Source of the DNA: Lachnospiraceae bacterium
Lineage (GTDB): Bacteria; Bacillota; Clostridia; Lachnospirales; Lachnospiraceae
Direction of reading: 5' to 3'
Assembly: GCA_017472605.1 (NCBI GenBank)
Contig: JAFUPV010000038.1
Location: 62,001-126,000, forward strand
Length of the DNA stretch: 64,000 nt
In this document: positions 43,161 to 50,887 of the stretch, one piece after another
Layout: every line of letters begins with the position of its first letter
How positions within the stretch are numbered: position 1 is the stretch's first letter
Program-made: the position numbers and the translations under genes
Notes under the pieces: model-generated
Database searches by the model: none
Seen by the model: only the letters and a program-made list of their open reading frames with translations
Told to the model about the DNA's origin: nothing

Positions 43161-44495
43161 ATGAATATGTTAAAGAGAACAATCGCATTTGGAATGTGCG
43201 CATCTATGGTAGCAGGACTTGGCGTTACCGCTTTTGCTGAGGAAATCACAATTCCGGAAGAGACCAGAACCATCACCATCGGTACCTGGTATGACCACTA
43301 CTATGATTCCACTCATGAGGACATCTACGCAAACCCGGATGTTGCTGATGAGGAGACCGCACAGATCCAGTTCGATCATCTGAAGGCAATCGAAGAGAAG
43401 TACAACGTAAAGATTGAGTATGTAAACCTGACCTGGGACGGCGTAATCGAGTCCATCAACACTTCCATCATGGCTGGACAGCCTGACTGCGACATCTACG
43501 AAGTAGACCTGCAGTTTGGTGTACCGGCAGCGTTAAACGGCTATGCAGTAGACTTAAAGACAGTTCTGAGCGAGGACAACGATCTGTTCAATGAGCAGAA
43601 GTACATGTTCTACACCGACCTGAACAATGGACAGGCAAACGTATTCAACGCAGTTCTGAAGTCCAATCTGCTTGGCGGATATCCGCTTGGATACAACAAG
43701 GACATGATCGCTGACGCTGGTCTTGAGGATCCGCAGGAGCTGTGGGCAAACGGCGAGTGGACATGGGACAAGTTCCTTGAGTACTGTAAGGTTCTGACTG
43801 CTGATAACGACGGCGATGGTGTAACAGACGTTTACGGCTACGGCGGATGGTGGACCAGCATGCTGGACGGCTTCCTTCTGAGTAACGGCGCAACCATCGC
43901 TTCCGGCGCTGAGCAGACCCTGACAAGCCCGGAGACCGGTGAGGTTCTTGACTTCATCAACACCCTGTACAATGTAGAGAAGGTTGCAAGACCGTGGAAC
44001 TCTGATGACTGGGATATCAACAACTCCTGCTACAAGGATGGAGAAATCTGCTTCTTCATCGCTCCGGCATGGACCATCACTCCGGATGAGCTGACCTTCG
44101 AACTGGGCGTTGTTCCGTTCCCGGTAGGACCGAGCGGCGATGCTGAGACAAACAAGGGTTACAACGCAACTACAGGAAACAACTACCTGATTCCGGCTGG
44201 TGTTGAGGATCCGGCATTCGTTTACACCGTATTTGCTGATTACATGACCTGGTACGGCGATGATCTTGAGCTTCGTGATGATGTTGAGTGGTTCGAGAAC
44301 CAGATGATCTCTGAGGAGAACTTCAACATGCTTCTGAGCCTTGGTGAGGCTGGCGGTGAGTTCGACCTTTGGGGCAAGCTGAATGTTTCCACATTCGATA
44401 TGGTTGGCCTGATCAATGGTGAGAAGACTCCGGCACAGGTACAGGAAGAGAGCAAGCAGGTATTCCAGGATGCTCTGGATGCATTCTTCAAATAA
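43161..44495 (+). CDS. Extracellular sugar-binding protein
   Basis: A 444-residue MalE-like binding protein with signal peptide ending AFA before EEITIPE. The mature part shows TITIGTWYDHYYDS, a mid-region WTWDKFLEYCKVLTADNDGD and a C-terminal helical end. The calcium-like loop DNDGDGVTD is notable. There is no lipobox cysteine at the cleavage site, so it would not be tethered as a lipoprotein. Codon use is the most biased in the operon. GGAGGAT precedes the ATG. It likely feeds the second permease pair. The ligand is unknown, and GH5 follows, suggesting products of a beta-glucan or mannan. Confidence 0.92.
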   Translation: MNMLKRTIAFGMCASMVAGLGVTAFAEEITIPEETRTITIGTWYDHYYDSTHEDIYANPDVADEETAQIQFDHLKAIEEKYNVKIEYVNLTWDGVIESINTSIMAGQPDCDIYEVDLQFGVPAALNGYAVDLKTVLSEDNDLFNEQKYMFYTDLNNGQANVFNAVLKSNLLGGYPLGYNKDMIADAGLEDPQELWANGEWTWDKFLEYCKVLTADNDGDGVTDVYGYGGWWTSMLDGFLLSNGATIASGAEQTLTSPETGEVLDFINTLYNVEKVARPWNSDDWDINNSCYKDGEICFFIAPAWTITPDELTFELGVVPFPVGPSGDAETNKGYNATTGNNYLIPAGVEDPAFVYTVFADYMTWYGDDLELRDDVEWFENQMISEENFNMLLSLGEAGGEFDLWGKLNVSTFDMVGLINGEKTPAQVQEESKQVFQDALDAFFK

Positions 44496-44515
44496 TTGAG
44501 AAATGAGTGACCGTT

Positions 44516-45886
44516 ATGAAGAACAGAATTGGTAAAAAAGCTGCTCTTCTGGCCGGTATGCTGATGGCAGGCGGATGTGTAATCACATCCGCCTTTGCCG
44601 TTTTGTCCGGTCAGGCAGAGGTAAAGACGGAAGGGCTGATCCGGGAGCTGGTATCCGGAATCCCGGTAATGGCAGCGGAAGATGAGACGGCTGCAGGAGG
44701 AAATAAATTCGTGAAACAGGAAGTGACGATCCCAGAGGTGACGTTTGAGCAGAAGGAAATCCCGGATACCGGGGCAATGCAGTTTGTAGAGAACATGAAG
44801 CTGGGCTGGTGCCTGGGAAATACCTTTGATGCCAGCACAGACGAGAACCTGGACGGAGATGAGCTGAAATATGAAACGCTCTGGTGCGGCGCCGAAACAA
44901 CGCCGGAGCTGATTCAGAGCATCAAGGATGCCGGCTTTGAGACGATCCGCATTCCGGTCAGCTGGCATAACCATGTGGATGAGGAGTTTACCATCAGCGA
45001 CGCGTGGATGGATCGTGTGCAGGAAGTGGTTGACTATGCAGTGGATGCGGATCTGCACATTATCATCAACATTCACCACGACAATGATCCCCGGTTCTTC
45101 TATCCGGACAGCGAGCATCTGGAGTCCTCCCTGAACTATGTGACAACCATCTGGGAACAGATTGCAGAACGGTTTGCGGAGTATGACGAGAAGCTGATTT
45201 TTGAAGCGCTCAATGAGCCACGTCTTGTGGGAACTCAGTATGAGTGGTGGCTTAATCCGAACGCGGCAGAGTGTAAGGAGGCGGTGTCCTGTCTGAATCA
45301 GCTGACACAGGCGTTTGTGGACACGGTTCGAAGCTCCGGTGGAAACAATGGAGAACGGTATCTGATGATCCCTGGTTACTGCGCGTCTGTGGACGGCGCA
45401 ATGAATGATGGATTCCAGCTGCCAAAGGACAGCGTCGAAGACCGACTGATTGTCTCTGTCCATGCCTACACACCATACAATTTCGCGCTGCAGAAGCCGT
45501 CTGAGCAGGGCAGCGTCAGCACCTTTGATATGGAGAGCAGGAGCAGCACAAAGGACATTGACTACCTGATGAATTCTCTGTATGAGAAATGGACCAGTCA
45601 GGGGGTTCCTGTTGTGATCGGTGAGTTCGGTGCGATGTTCAAGGATCAGAATCAGCAGGCCCGTGTGGACTGGGCTTCCTACTATGTGGCACAGGCAAGA
45701 TCCGTTGGAATTACCTGCTGCTGGTGGGACAACAACGCGTTTACCGGTGACGGGGAGAACTTTGGTCTGATCAGCAGATTTTTAAGAAAGTGGAGATTCC
45801 AGGATGTGGTGGATGCGATGATGCTGTATTCGGCAGTACCGGAGAACGAGGCGAAAGAAACTTCGGAAGCAGTGGAAAATAAGTAA
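44516..45886 (+). CDS. Secreted GH5 endoglycanase (cellulase family)
   Basis: Endo-beta-glycanase of GH5, 456 residues. After a hydrophobic leader (KAALLAGMLMAGGC, with a cysteine in a weak lipobox context) and a linker, the barrel begins near LGWCLGNTFDA (about 96). The acid/base is Glu234 in FEALNEPR and the nucleophile Glu370 in VVIGEFGAM. The LGWxLGNTFDA start recalls subfamily 4 (cellulase, xyloglucanase, lichenase), but mannanase activity cannot be excluded. ATG 44516 or GTG 44507 could be used, and neither has a strong ribosome site. It is the last gene of the operon before a terminator. Confidence 0.9.
   Translation: MKNRIGKKAALLAGMLMAGGCVITSAFAVLSGQAEVKTEGLIRELVSGIPVMAAEDETAAGGNKFVKQEVTIPEVTFEQKEIPDTGAMQFVENMKLGWCLGNTFDASTDENLDGDELKYETLWCGAETTPELIQSIKDAGFETIRIPVSWHNHVDEEFTISDAWMDRVQEVVDYAVDADLHIIINIHHDNDPRFFYPDSEHLESSLNYVTTIWEQIAERFAEYDEKLIFEALNEPRLVGTQYEWWLNPNAAECKEAVSCLNQLTQAFVDTVRSSGGNNGERYLMIPGYCASVDGAMNDGFQLPKDSVEDRLIVSVHAYTPYNFALQKPSEQGSVSTFDMESRSSTKDIDYLMNSLYEKWTSQGVPVVIGEFGAMFKDQNQQARVDWASYYVAQARSVGITCCWWDNNAFTGDGENFGLISRFLRKWRFQDVVDAMMLYSAVPENEAKETSEAVENK
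44570..44593 (+). other. Perfect 10-bp hairpin in the GH5 signal-peptide region
   Basis: GGCGGATGTG, loop TAAT, CACATCCGCC, followed by TTT. It lies about 55 bases inside the coding frame. The arms resemble those of the dispersed palindromic element but without its 7-base loop or tail. Confidence 0.6.
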
Positions 45887-45906
45887 ATCAGTCAGGGATT
45901 GACTGC

Positions 45907-45954
45907 AGCGGGAGATTTGAGTTGTCGCAGGAGAACTTTGATTTCCCGCTTTTT
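45907..45954 (+). terminator. Terminator of the glycan-uptake operon
   Basis: AGCGGGAGAT pairs with ATTTCCCGCT across a 24-base loop and is followed by a run of T, just after the GH5 stop codon. Confidence 0.75.
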
Positions 45955-46044
45955 GCATGTTGGTTCAAAAACAACAAAATCGTCGTGTCTGCAGGATCCT
46001 GGTATGATATACTTATGTTGTTTCGAAACAAAGGAAGGTATCAT

Positions 46045-46443
46045 ATGGATTATTCGATTGTTATCTGGTCTGTTTGTCTGTATGTGGAAAATCGGGTGAA
46101 GGAGGAAATTGATCTGGAAGAACTGGCTGTACAGACCGGTTTTTCTCTTCCTCATGTCCGGCAGATATTCCGCAGATTGACAGGAAAAACGCTGTTACGG
46201 TATATTCAGGAGAGAAAGATTGCAAATGCGGCGTGGGAGCTTCTTCACACGGACAGAGATATCGTGGAAGTAGCTGTAGACTATGGTTTTTCCGGAAGAG
46301 ATGTGTTTACCCGTGTCTTTCGAAGAATAACCGGTTATACTCCTCGTGAATTTCGGAAAGAGCGTCCTGTTTTGTCCCGGGTTAAGCTTTGTGCCGGTGT
46401 GTTTGGCATTGGCCTTGTACGGAAATCCGTTTTACCGAGGTAA
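46045..46443 (+). CDS. AraC-family regulator (helix-turn-helix domain only)
   Basis: A 132-residue protein consisting almost wholly of the AraC DNA-binding domain. The two helix-turn-helix parts are LEELAVQTGFSLPHVRQIFR and IVEVAVDYGFSGRDVFTRVF, followed by the family end ITGYTPREFRK. There is no sensor domain. The tail (VKLCAGVFGIGLVRKSVLPR) is unusual. ATG 46045 follows AAGGAAGG. Upstream in-frame codons back to 45922 overlap the operon terminator and are not used. It lies between the glycan operon and an uncharacterised gene that starts 67 bases on and may supply its sensing function. Control of the glycan operon is possible but unproven. Confidence 0.85.
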   Translation: MDYSIVIWSVCLYVENRVKEEIDLEELAVQTGFSLPHVRQIFRRLTGKTLLRYIQERKIANAAWELLHTDRDIVEVAVDYGFSGRDVFTRVFRRITGYTPREFRKERPVLSRVKLCAGVFGIGLVRKSVLPR

Positions 46444-46510
46444 TGGACTGGAGAGAAGAGAGGAAACGGTTGTAACTGAAAAATGTGACAGCAGATATCA
46501 GGAGGAAAGA

Positions 46511-47578
46511 ATGGAAGAGATGGCGATTTTATATGGTGTGCCGAAGGTGGCATATGGCGTAGACGGCTGCACTCCATTTCCCATATGTGTGAGATCATGT
46601 GCGGAATATCTTGGAGTCAGGACCAGCTACACGAAAATTATGGCAGAGTGCGGTGCTGCATTTCGGCTTGTCTGGGATACATCCTGCTGGAACGGCGGAA
46701 ATGTGGACGCTGTGTTTACTTTTGATGATCCGCAAAAAGTGTTTGCCTGCGGTATGCGGTCTATAAACCGGACGTTCCGGATGCTGCCGCGGACGCAAAG
46801 GACAACAAAGGAGGAATTTATTTCCTTTATCCGCAGCGAGATCGACGGAGGAAATCCGGTCATTGCCCTTGGAATCATCGGTCCGCCTGAGGCATGTGTC
46901 ATTACCGGCTATCGGAATCAGGGGAACACGCTGATGGGATGGAATGTGTTTCAGGAATATCCGGAACATCAGTCTTCGGTTACTTTTGAAACGAATGGAT
47001 ACTTTATCACGGACAGCTGGTGGGAAAATCCGGATACCTGTGGACTGATTGCGACAGGGACGGGAGAGGCAGCTTCCTTTTCGCTGAAAGAGGTGCTTCG
47101 GAATGCATCTGAAGTGTTAGAAGGCAGGATGGACAATACTCTGGCAAAAGGACTGACAGCTTACGATGCATGGCGGAATGCCCTGCTGCGCGATCGTGAT
47201 TTCCCGGAGGAGCCGGTGTTTCCGATTCTGGTAGAGCGAATGATGTGCCATGGAGATGCCATGGACTGTCTGTCAGACGGACGAAAACATGCGGCTGCTT
47301 ATCTTCGCGGGCAGGCAGCGTGTTATCCGCAATACAGGGAAAAACTGAATGCGGCAGCAAATATGTTTGAGGCAGTTTCTTCGATTCTCTGGAATGAGAT
47401 GATACCTGTTCTTGGCGGATGGGAGCGTGGGGAGGCTCAGATGAAGAAACTGTTTGAGAAGGAGACAAGACGGACATTTGCAGGAATGATTGACCGGATG
47501 AAGAGACATGAAGAGTGGGCGCTGGTGTATATCCGGGATCTGATTCGGGAAATGACGCTGGAGAACAGACTCAGCTGA
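46511..47578 (+). CDS. Uncharacterised protein paired with the AraC-type regulator
   Basis: A 355-residue soluble protein with no signal or membrane segment. The first 160 residues have a peptidase-C39/BtrH-like feel: DGCTPFPICVRSCAEYLG with a cysteine near a helix start, then ITGYRNQGNTLMGWNVFQEY and a conserved-looking YFITDSWWENPD. The C-terminal half is helical (YDAWRNALLRDRDFPEEP; ERMMCHGDAMDCLSDGRKHA). I recall similar proteins directly after short AraC regulators in clostridia, but no function. ATG 46511 is chosen for its AGGAGG site. The frame extends upstream to 46346, over the AraC gene, without a ribosome site. Confidence 0.75.
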   Translation: MEEMAILYGVPKVAYGVDGCTPFPICVRSCAEYLGVRTSYTKIMAECGAAFRLVWDTSCWNGGNVDAVFTFDDPQKVFACGMRSINRTFRMLPRTQRTTKEEFISFIRSEIDGGNPVIALGIIGPPEACVITGYRNQGNTLMGWNVFQEYPEHQSSVTFETNGYFITDSWWENPDTCGLIATGTGEAASFSLKEVLRNASEVLEGRMDNTLAKGLTAYDAWRNALLRDRDFPEEPVFPILVERMMCHGDAMDCLSDGRKHAAAYLRGQAACYPQYREKLNAAANMFEAVSSILWNEMIPVLGGWERGEAQMKKLFEKETRRTFAGMIDRMKRHEEWALVYIRDLIREMTLENRLS

Positions 47579-47588
47579 CCGGATCCCC

Positions 47589-47616
47589 TTGACGAAAGAC
47601 GAAGAATACGTTATAA
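47589..47616 (+). promoter_or_regulatory. Promoter of the M28 peptidase gene
   Basis: TTGACG (47589-47594) and TTATAA (47611-47616), 16 bases apart, 28 bases before the start codon. Confidence 0.6.
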
Positions 47617-47643
47617 ATAAGGTATTAGTCAGGGGGTGTTGTT

Positions 47644-49212
47644 ATGATTCAGTTTTTTAAAAAGATTCGTTGTTTTGCTGTGATCACAGCGCTTTTGCTT
47701 GTGTTGTCCGGTGTTTGTGTCCGGGCAGATGCGCCATATGGGGAGGATGCCTACGCCTACATGGAATACCTGCAGGGCTGGTATCCAAACCGTGCCGTAG
47801 CCAATCCAAATCTGGACAATGCGGCAGCGTGGCTGAAGCAGCAGGTGACTAACATGGGCTATCAGTATGCCGATCAGCCCTTTTCCATTGATATCGGAAA
47901 CGGAATTGTTATTAATGGAGAGAACATCATTTTCTCGAAGAAAGGTGCCAGTGACCGTGTGATTGTTGTGGGAGCCCACTATGATTCGGTGCTGACAAAC
48001 GGAACGGATGACAATGCGACCGGTGTTGGTGTACTGATGGAAACGGCGAAACGCCTGGCGTCCAATTCCGGTCTGCCCTATACCGTCCGGTTTGTACTGT
48101 TTTCCGCGGAGGAACCGGGATGCTATGGAAGCCAGTACTATGTGGACAATCTGAGCCAGGAAGAACGGAACCGGATTATCTGCATGTTTAACATTGATAC
48201 CATTGGTGCCGGTGATTACATGTATCTTTACGGCGGCGGGTTAAATGAAGCAGGGCAGCCAATCCGTACCTGGGCAGTGGAGCAGACACTGCAGGCTGCC
48301 GGGAATCTTGGTCTGTCCATGTCCTATCATCCCAATGTGAATGCTCAGTTCCCGGTTCCGGTTAAACACACGGCCAGTGACCAGCAGGCTTTCGACCGTG
48401 CCGGAATTCCATACGTGTATTTCGAAGCATCCAACTGGAACGGCGGCCCGATGACCAATTTTTATCAGACCAGCAATCCGGCTGTGGAAAATGGAAAGAT
48501 GATGCATGTAGCAGCTTATGAGAATCTGGCATTCTACAATCAGACCTTCGGGAACCGGATCAAAGAGCATCTGACTGCCTATTCAAAGCTTCTGGATTAC
48601 ATGCTGAACAACCTGATTCCGGATACCGGCGCGATTTCCTATTCCTATGAAGAACGCAGTGAAACCGTATGGGCAGTTTCCGATGTGAGAATCCGAAGTG
48701 CGGCATCGACAGGAAGTGAAACGCTGGACGTGCTTCGTGCCGGTGAGTCGATTCCGCGGACCGGTTATCATGAAGAGTGGTGCAGAGTTCTTTTTAACGG
48801 GCAGGAGGCTTTTATCAAGACCGAATATCTGACCGCAGAAAATCCAAATCCGGAACCGTCCACAGAGGAGATTCCGACAGAAGCGTTCACGGAGGCTGAA
48901 GAAGAAGAGGAGTCTTTTGGGGAGACGTCGGCGGCAGTCACAACGACAGGATTTGAAACAACTGTGTCAGAGACAACAGAATCCGAAACAACGGTTTCGA
49001 CATCGGCAGCTTCGACTACAGCCGCACCGGTAATTGAAAAAGAGGAGCAGGCAGGAAATGGAAATTCTCTGTCGGGAATGCAGTTTCTTGACTCGGTTAC
49101 CGAGTGGATGCAGGGAAATCAGAATGTACAGATCATTTTGATTGGAGCGATTGTGCTTGTGGCTATTTTGTTATGCGTGCTTGTATTTTTGATTCAGCAG
49201 CTGAGAAAGTAA
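47644..49212 (+). CDS. Secreted, membrane-anchored M28 zinc aminopeptidase with SH3 domain
   Basis: A 522-residue protein: signal peptide (to about 28), M28 peptidase (about 35-320), bacterial SH3 domain (about 340-395), a long Glu/Thr/Ser-rich linker and one C-terminal membrane helix (about 498-518) with a basic end. Zinc ligands and catalytic residues are visible in GAHYDSV, GTDDNATG, SAEEPG, NIDTIGA and the late KHTASDQQAF. The SH3 part would bind cell-wall peptide. The linker would span the wall. A GGGGG site precedes the ATG. It is a single gene. The substrate is likely peptides at the cell surface. Confidence 0.92.
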   Translation: MIQFFKKIRCFAVITALLLVLSGVCVRADAPYGEDAYAYMEYLQGWYPNRAVANPNLDNAAAWLKQQVTNMGYQYADQPFSIDIGNGIVINGENIIFSKKGASDRVIVVGAHYDSVLTNGTDDNATGVGVLMETAKRLASNSGLPYTVRFVLFSAEEPGCYGSQYYVDNLSQEERNRIICMFNIDTIGAGDYMYLYGGGLNEAGQPIRTWAVEQTLQAAGNLGLSMSYHPNVNAQFPVPVKHTASDQQAFDRAGIPYVYFEASNWNGGPMTNFYQTSNPAVENGKMMHVAAYENLAFYNQTFGNRIKEHLTAYSKLLDYMLNNLIPDTGAISYSYEERSETVWAVSDVRIRSAASTGSETLDVLRAGESIPRTGYHEEWCRVLFNGQEAFIKTEYLTAENPNPEPSTEEIPTEAFTEAEEEEESFGETSAAVTTTGFETTVSETTESETTVSTSAASTTAAPVIEKEEQAGNGNSLSGMQFLDSVTEWMQGNQNVQIILIGAIVLVAILLCVLVFLIQQLRK

Positions 49213-49215
49213 CAG

Positions 49216-49267
49216 AAAAAGAAAGGAAGAATCGCGGGAAGAATTTGCGAATTTTCCTTTCTTTTTT
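49216..49267. terminator. Bidirectional terminator after the M28 peptidase gene
   Basis: AAAAGAAAGGAAGAATCGC pairs with GCGAATTTTCCTTTCTTTT, then T residues. It also closes the minus-strand pair at 49271-49859. Confidence 0.85.
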
Positions 49268-49270
49268 CGT

Positions 49271-49555
49271 TTATCGGTTTTTTTGTGTATTCCCTTTCTG
49301 CGCCAGCATCTGTGAAAACTGCTTCAGCATTTCTACCTTCTGCTTATCCTTGGGAGAAAGATCGGCGGTCAGCTGTTTGATCAGCAGGTTGGTTTCTTCA
49401 TCCGTGAAGTTTAAGCCGGATTGATTAATTCGGCCGGACAGGCTAAGAAGAAACGGAAGCATGTTATTCTGATTTTTCGACTGGGTTTCGTTCATCAGCT
49501 GGGTCAGAAACGCAATTTTTTCAGGAGAAAGATTGCTTTGTTCCGGTGAGATCAT
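49271..49555 (-). CDS. Small protein of unknown function (second of a paralogous pair)
   Basis: A 94-residue, Gln/Lys/Asn-rich helical protein. Not recognised. The segment LSPKDKQKVEMLKQFSQMLA resembles TPKEAETMDMLINFTQMAKF in the gene before it, so the two are likely paralogues. ATG 49555 is chosen because GGAGGTG lies 9 bases upstream on the minus strand, inside the end of the previous gene. A GTG at 49567 is within that site. It overlaps the previous gene by 35 bases, so translation is coupled. No signal or membrane segment. Confidence 0.7.
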   Translation of the reverse strand: MISPEQSNLSPEKIAFLTQLMNETQSKNQNNMLPFLLSLSGRINQSGLNFTDEETNLLIKQLTADLSPKDKQKVEMLKQFSQMLAQKGNTQKNR

Positions 49556-49859
49556 GGAGTATGTCACCTCCTTCCATTTCCTTATAAAACTTTGCCATCT
49601 GGGTGAAATTGATCAGCATATCCATGGTTTCCGCTTCCTTTGGCGTGCAGAATCCGCGGATCGCCTGAAACATATCATAGATGGAAGCATCTTCGGCAGG
49701 AGGACTGCAGGCCATCAATTCTTCTTCCTCCTGGTTCAGACGTTCAATGGTCCGGCGGATTTCCAGAAGCTGGATGCAGGTTTTCATGGTATCTTTCATG
49801 GGAGGCTTCATAAATGGAAGGATTGCTTTGAGCATATCCACAGTTCGTTCTTCAGGCAT
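49521..49859 (-). CDS. Small protein of unknown function (first of a paralogous pair)
   Basis: A 112-residue helical protein with MLKAILPFMKPPMKDTMKTC near the start, a Glu-rich middle (IERLNQEEEELM) and a C-terminal TPKEAETMDMLINFTQMAKF motif shared with the next gene. GGAG lies 7 bases before the ATG. It has no signal, membrane segment or recognised domain. The pair could form a heteromer. Confidence 0.7.
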   Translation of the reverse strand: MPEERTVDMLKAILPFMKPPMKDTMKTCIQLLEIRRTIERLNQEEEELMACSPPAEDASIYDMFQAIRGFCTPKEAETMDMLINFTQMAKFYKEMEGGDILHDLTGTKQSFS

Positions 49860-49992
49860 AGGAGTTCTCCAAACGTTCTTGGTTATTTATATGCAGCCAA
49901 AAGAAGTGATATTCATGAAAGCAGAGAGGGCATGCAGGAACCTGGTTAGGGAACGAGTGAATGGGATAACAGGCAACGAAAAAATCTGATAC

Positions 49993-50044
49993 AATATGCG
50001 AAAGGAATAATCGTGTTACAAGGTGGTTATTCCTTTCGTATATT
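49993..50044. other. Long unexplained hairpin
   Basis: ATATGCGAAAGGAATAA pairs with TTATTCCTTTCGTATAT (17 bp, one G-U pair) across a 16-base loop. No T run follows on either strand. The rest of the 280-base gap 49860-50139 holds no gene I can support. Confidence 0.5.
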
Positions 50045-50139
50045 AGCTATAACACAGATGATAACAGATTGCAAGAGGGTTTTTGGAAAGCATGTGAATC
50101 ATATACTATAGTGAAAGGATTCTTCTCAGAGGTTATCTT

Positions 50140-50472
50140 ATGTTGATTATAGATGGCAACGCAGTATATGAAATTGATTGCGACTGTGCGAAACAGAAAG
50201 GACTGTTTCAGGAGGAAATGAGAATCGGAGAGGGTGCGAACGGAATGATTCGTTCTCAGACCGGGGATGTACATGTAAAGAAGGAGACGTATACCGGGGA
50301 GGGAGTGACAGTAGCTGTTCTTGACAGCGGAATCTATCCGCATCCCGATTTTGGAAACCGGATTGTGGGATGGTATGATGCGGTTGCCCACAAAAGCAGG
50401 CCGGAAGACCTGAATGGTCACGGTACACAGGATGGTGTTACAAACCGATTTTGTTCAACGGTCTTTCTGTAA
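50140..50472 (+). pseudogene. Truncated subtilisin-like (S8) serine protease
   Basis: A 110-codon frame encodes only the N-terminal part of a cytoplasmic S8 protease. The catalytic Asp (GVTVAVLDSGIYPHPDF) and His (DLNGHGT) segments are intact. Directly after HGT, where relatives read HVAGI, the frame turns into unrelated residues (QDGVTNRFC) and stops. The serine-bearing half is absent from the following sequence, which is the leuS promoter and T-box. A deletion joining the two is the simplest view. A strong start context is not seen. Such a protein could not have peptidase activity. Confidence 0.75.
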
Positions 50473-50491
50473 ATTTTTTTCAATAATCTAC

Positions 50492-50520
50492 TTGACAAAT
50501 CGGATGGGAATCATTAGGAT
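50492..50520 (+). promoter_or_regulatory. leuS promoter
   Basis: TTGACA (50492-50497) and TAGGAT (50515-50520) with a 17-base spacer, just ahead of the T-box leader. Confidence 0.75.
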
Positions 50521-50529
50521 ATAAGAAGT

Positions 50530-50767
50530 GAATTGCGAAGAACAGAAGTAGTAGAAGAACGTTTTTGTTTCAGAGAGCAGCCGGCTGGTGTGAGGCTGTA
50601 CAAAACCCTTTGAACTCGTCTGGGAGCTCCGGAAGTGAACGTAAGTAGTTTCCGGCGGGTATTCCCGTTACAGAATCCAAGTGCAGGAGTTTCCTGAATC
50701 AGAGTGGTACCGCGGCAGGTTTGACCTTTCGTCTCTATGTTATTGAGGCGGAGGTTTTTCTTTTTTT
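50530..50767 (+). ncRNA. T-box riboswitch (leucine)
   Basis: The leader contains the T-box core AGAGTGGTACCGCGG (50701-50715) and a specifier stem in which GAACTC offers the leucine codon CTC at 50615-50617. A terminator of roughly 50723-50767 follows (GACCTTTCGTCTC against GAGGCGGAGGTTT, then a T run). Uncharged tRNA-Leu would pair with both regions and allow read-through into leuS. Confidence 0.92.
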
Positions 50768-50887
50768 ATCCGACTGTTTTGGCTTTGAAAATGGAGAGAT
50801 TGAGAGGCAATAAAAACCGGATAAATGAAAACCGCTCTGAAATGAAACGCAGAATTCACGAATATACAAAGAAAAATGGAGAGTGCT

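Noticed and set aside
45922-46044. N-terminal extension of the AraC regulator to 45922
   Set aside because: The added residues overlap the terminator of the glycan operon, have no family match and no ribosome site, while ATG 46045 has one.
46346-46510. N-terminal extension of the AraC partner protein overlapping the regulator, or a frameshifted fusion of the two
   Set aside because: The regulator has a normal C-terminus and stop, and the partner has a strong AGGAGG site at its own ATG 46511, so two separate genes are simpler than a broken fusion.
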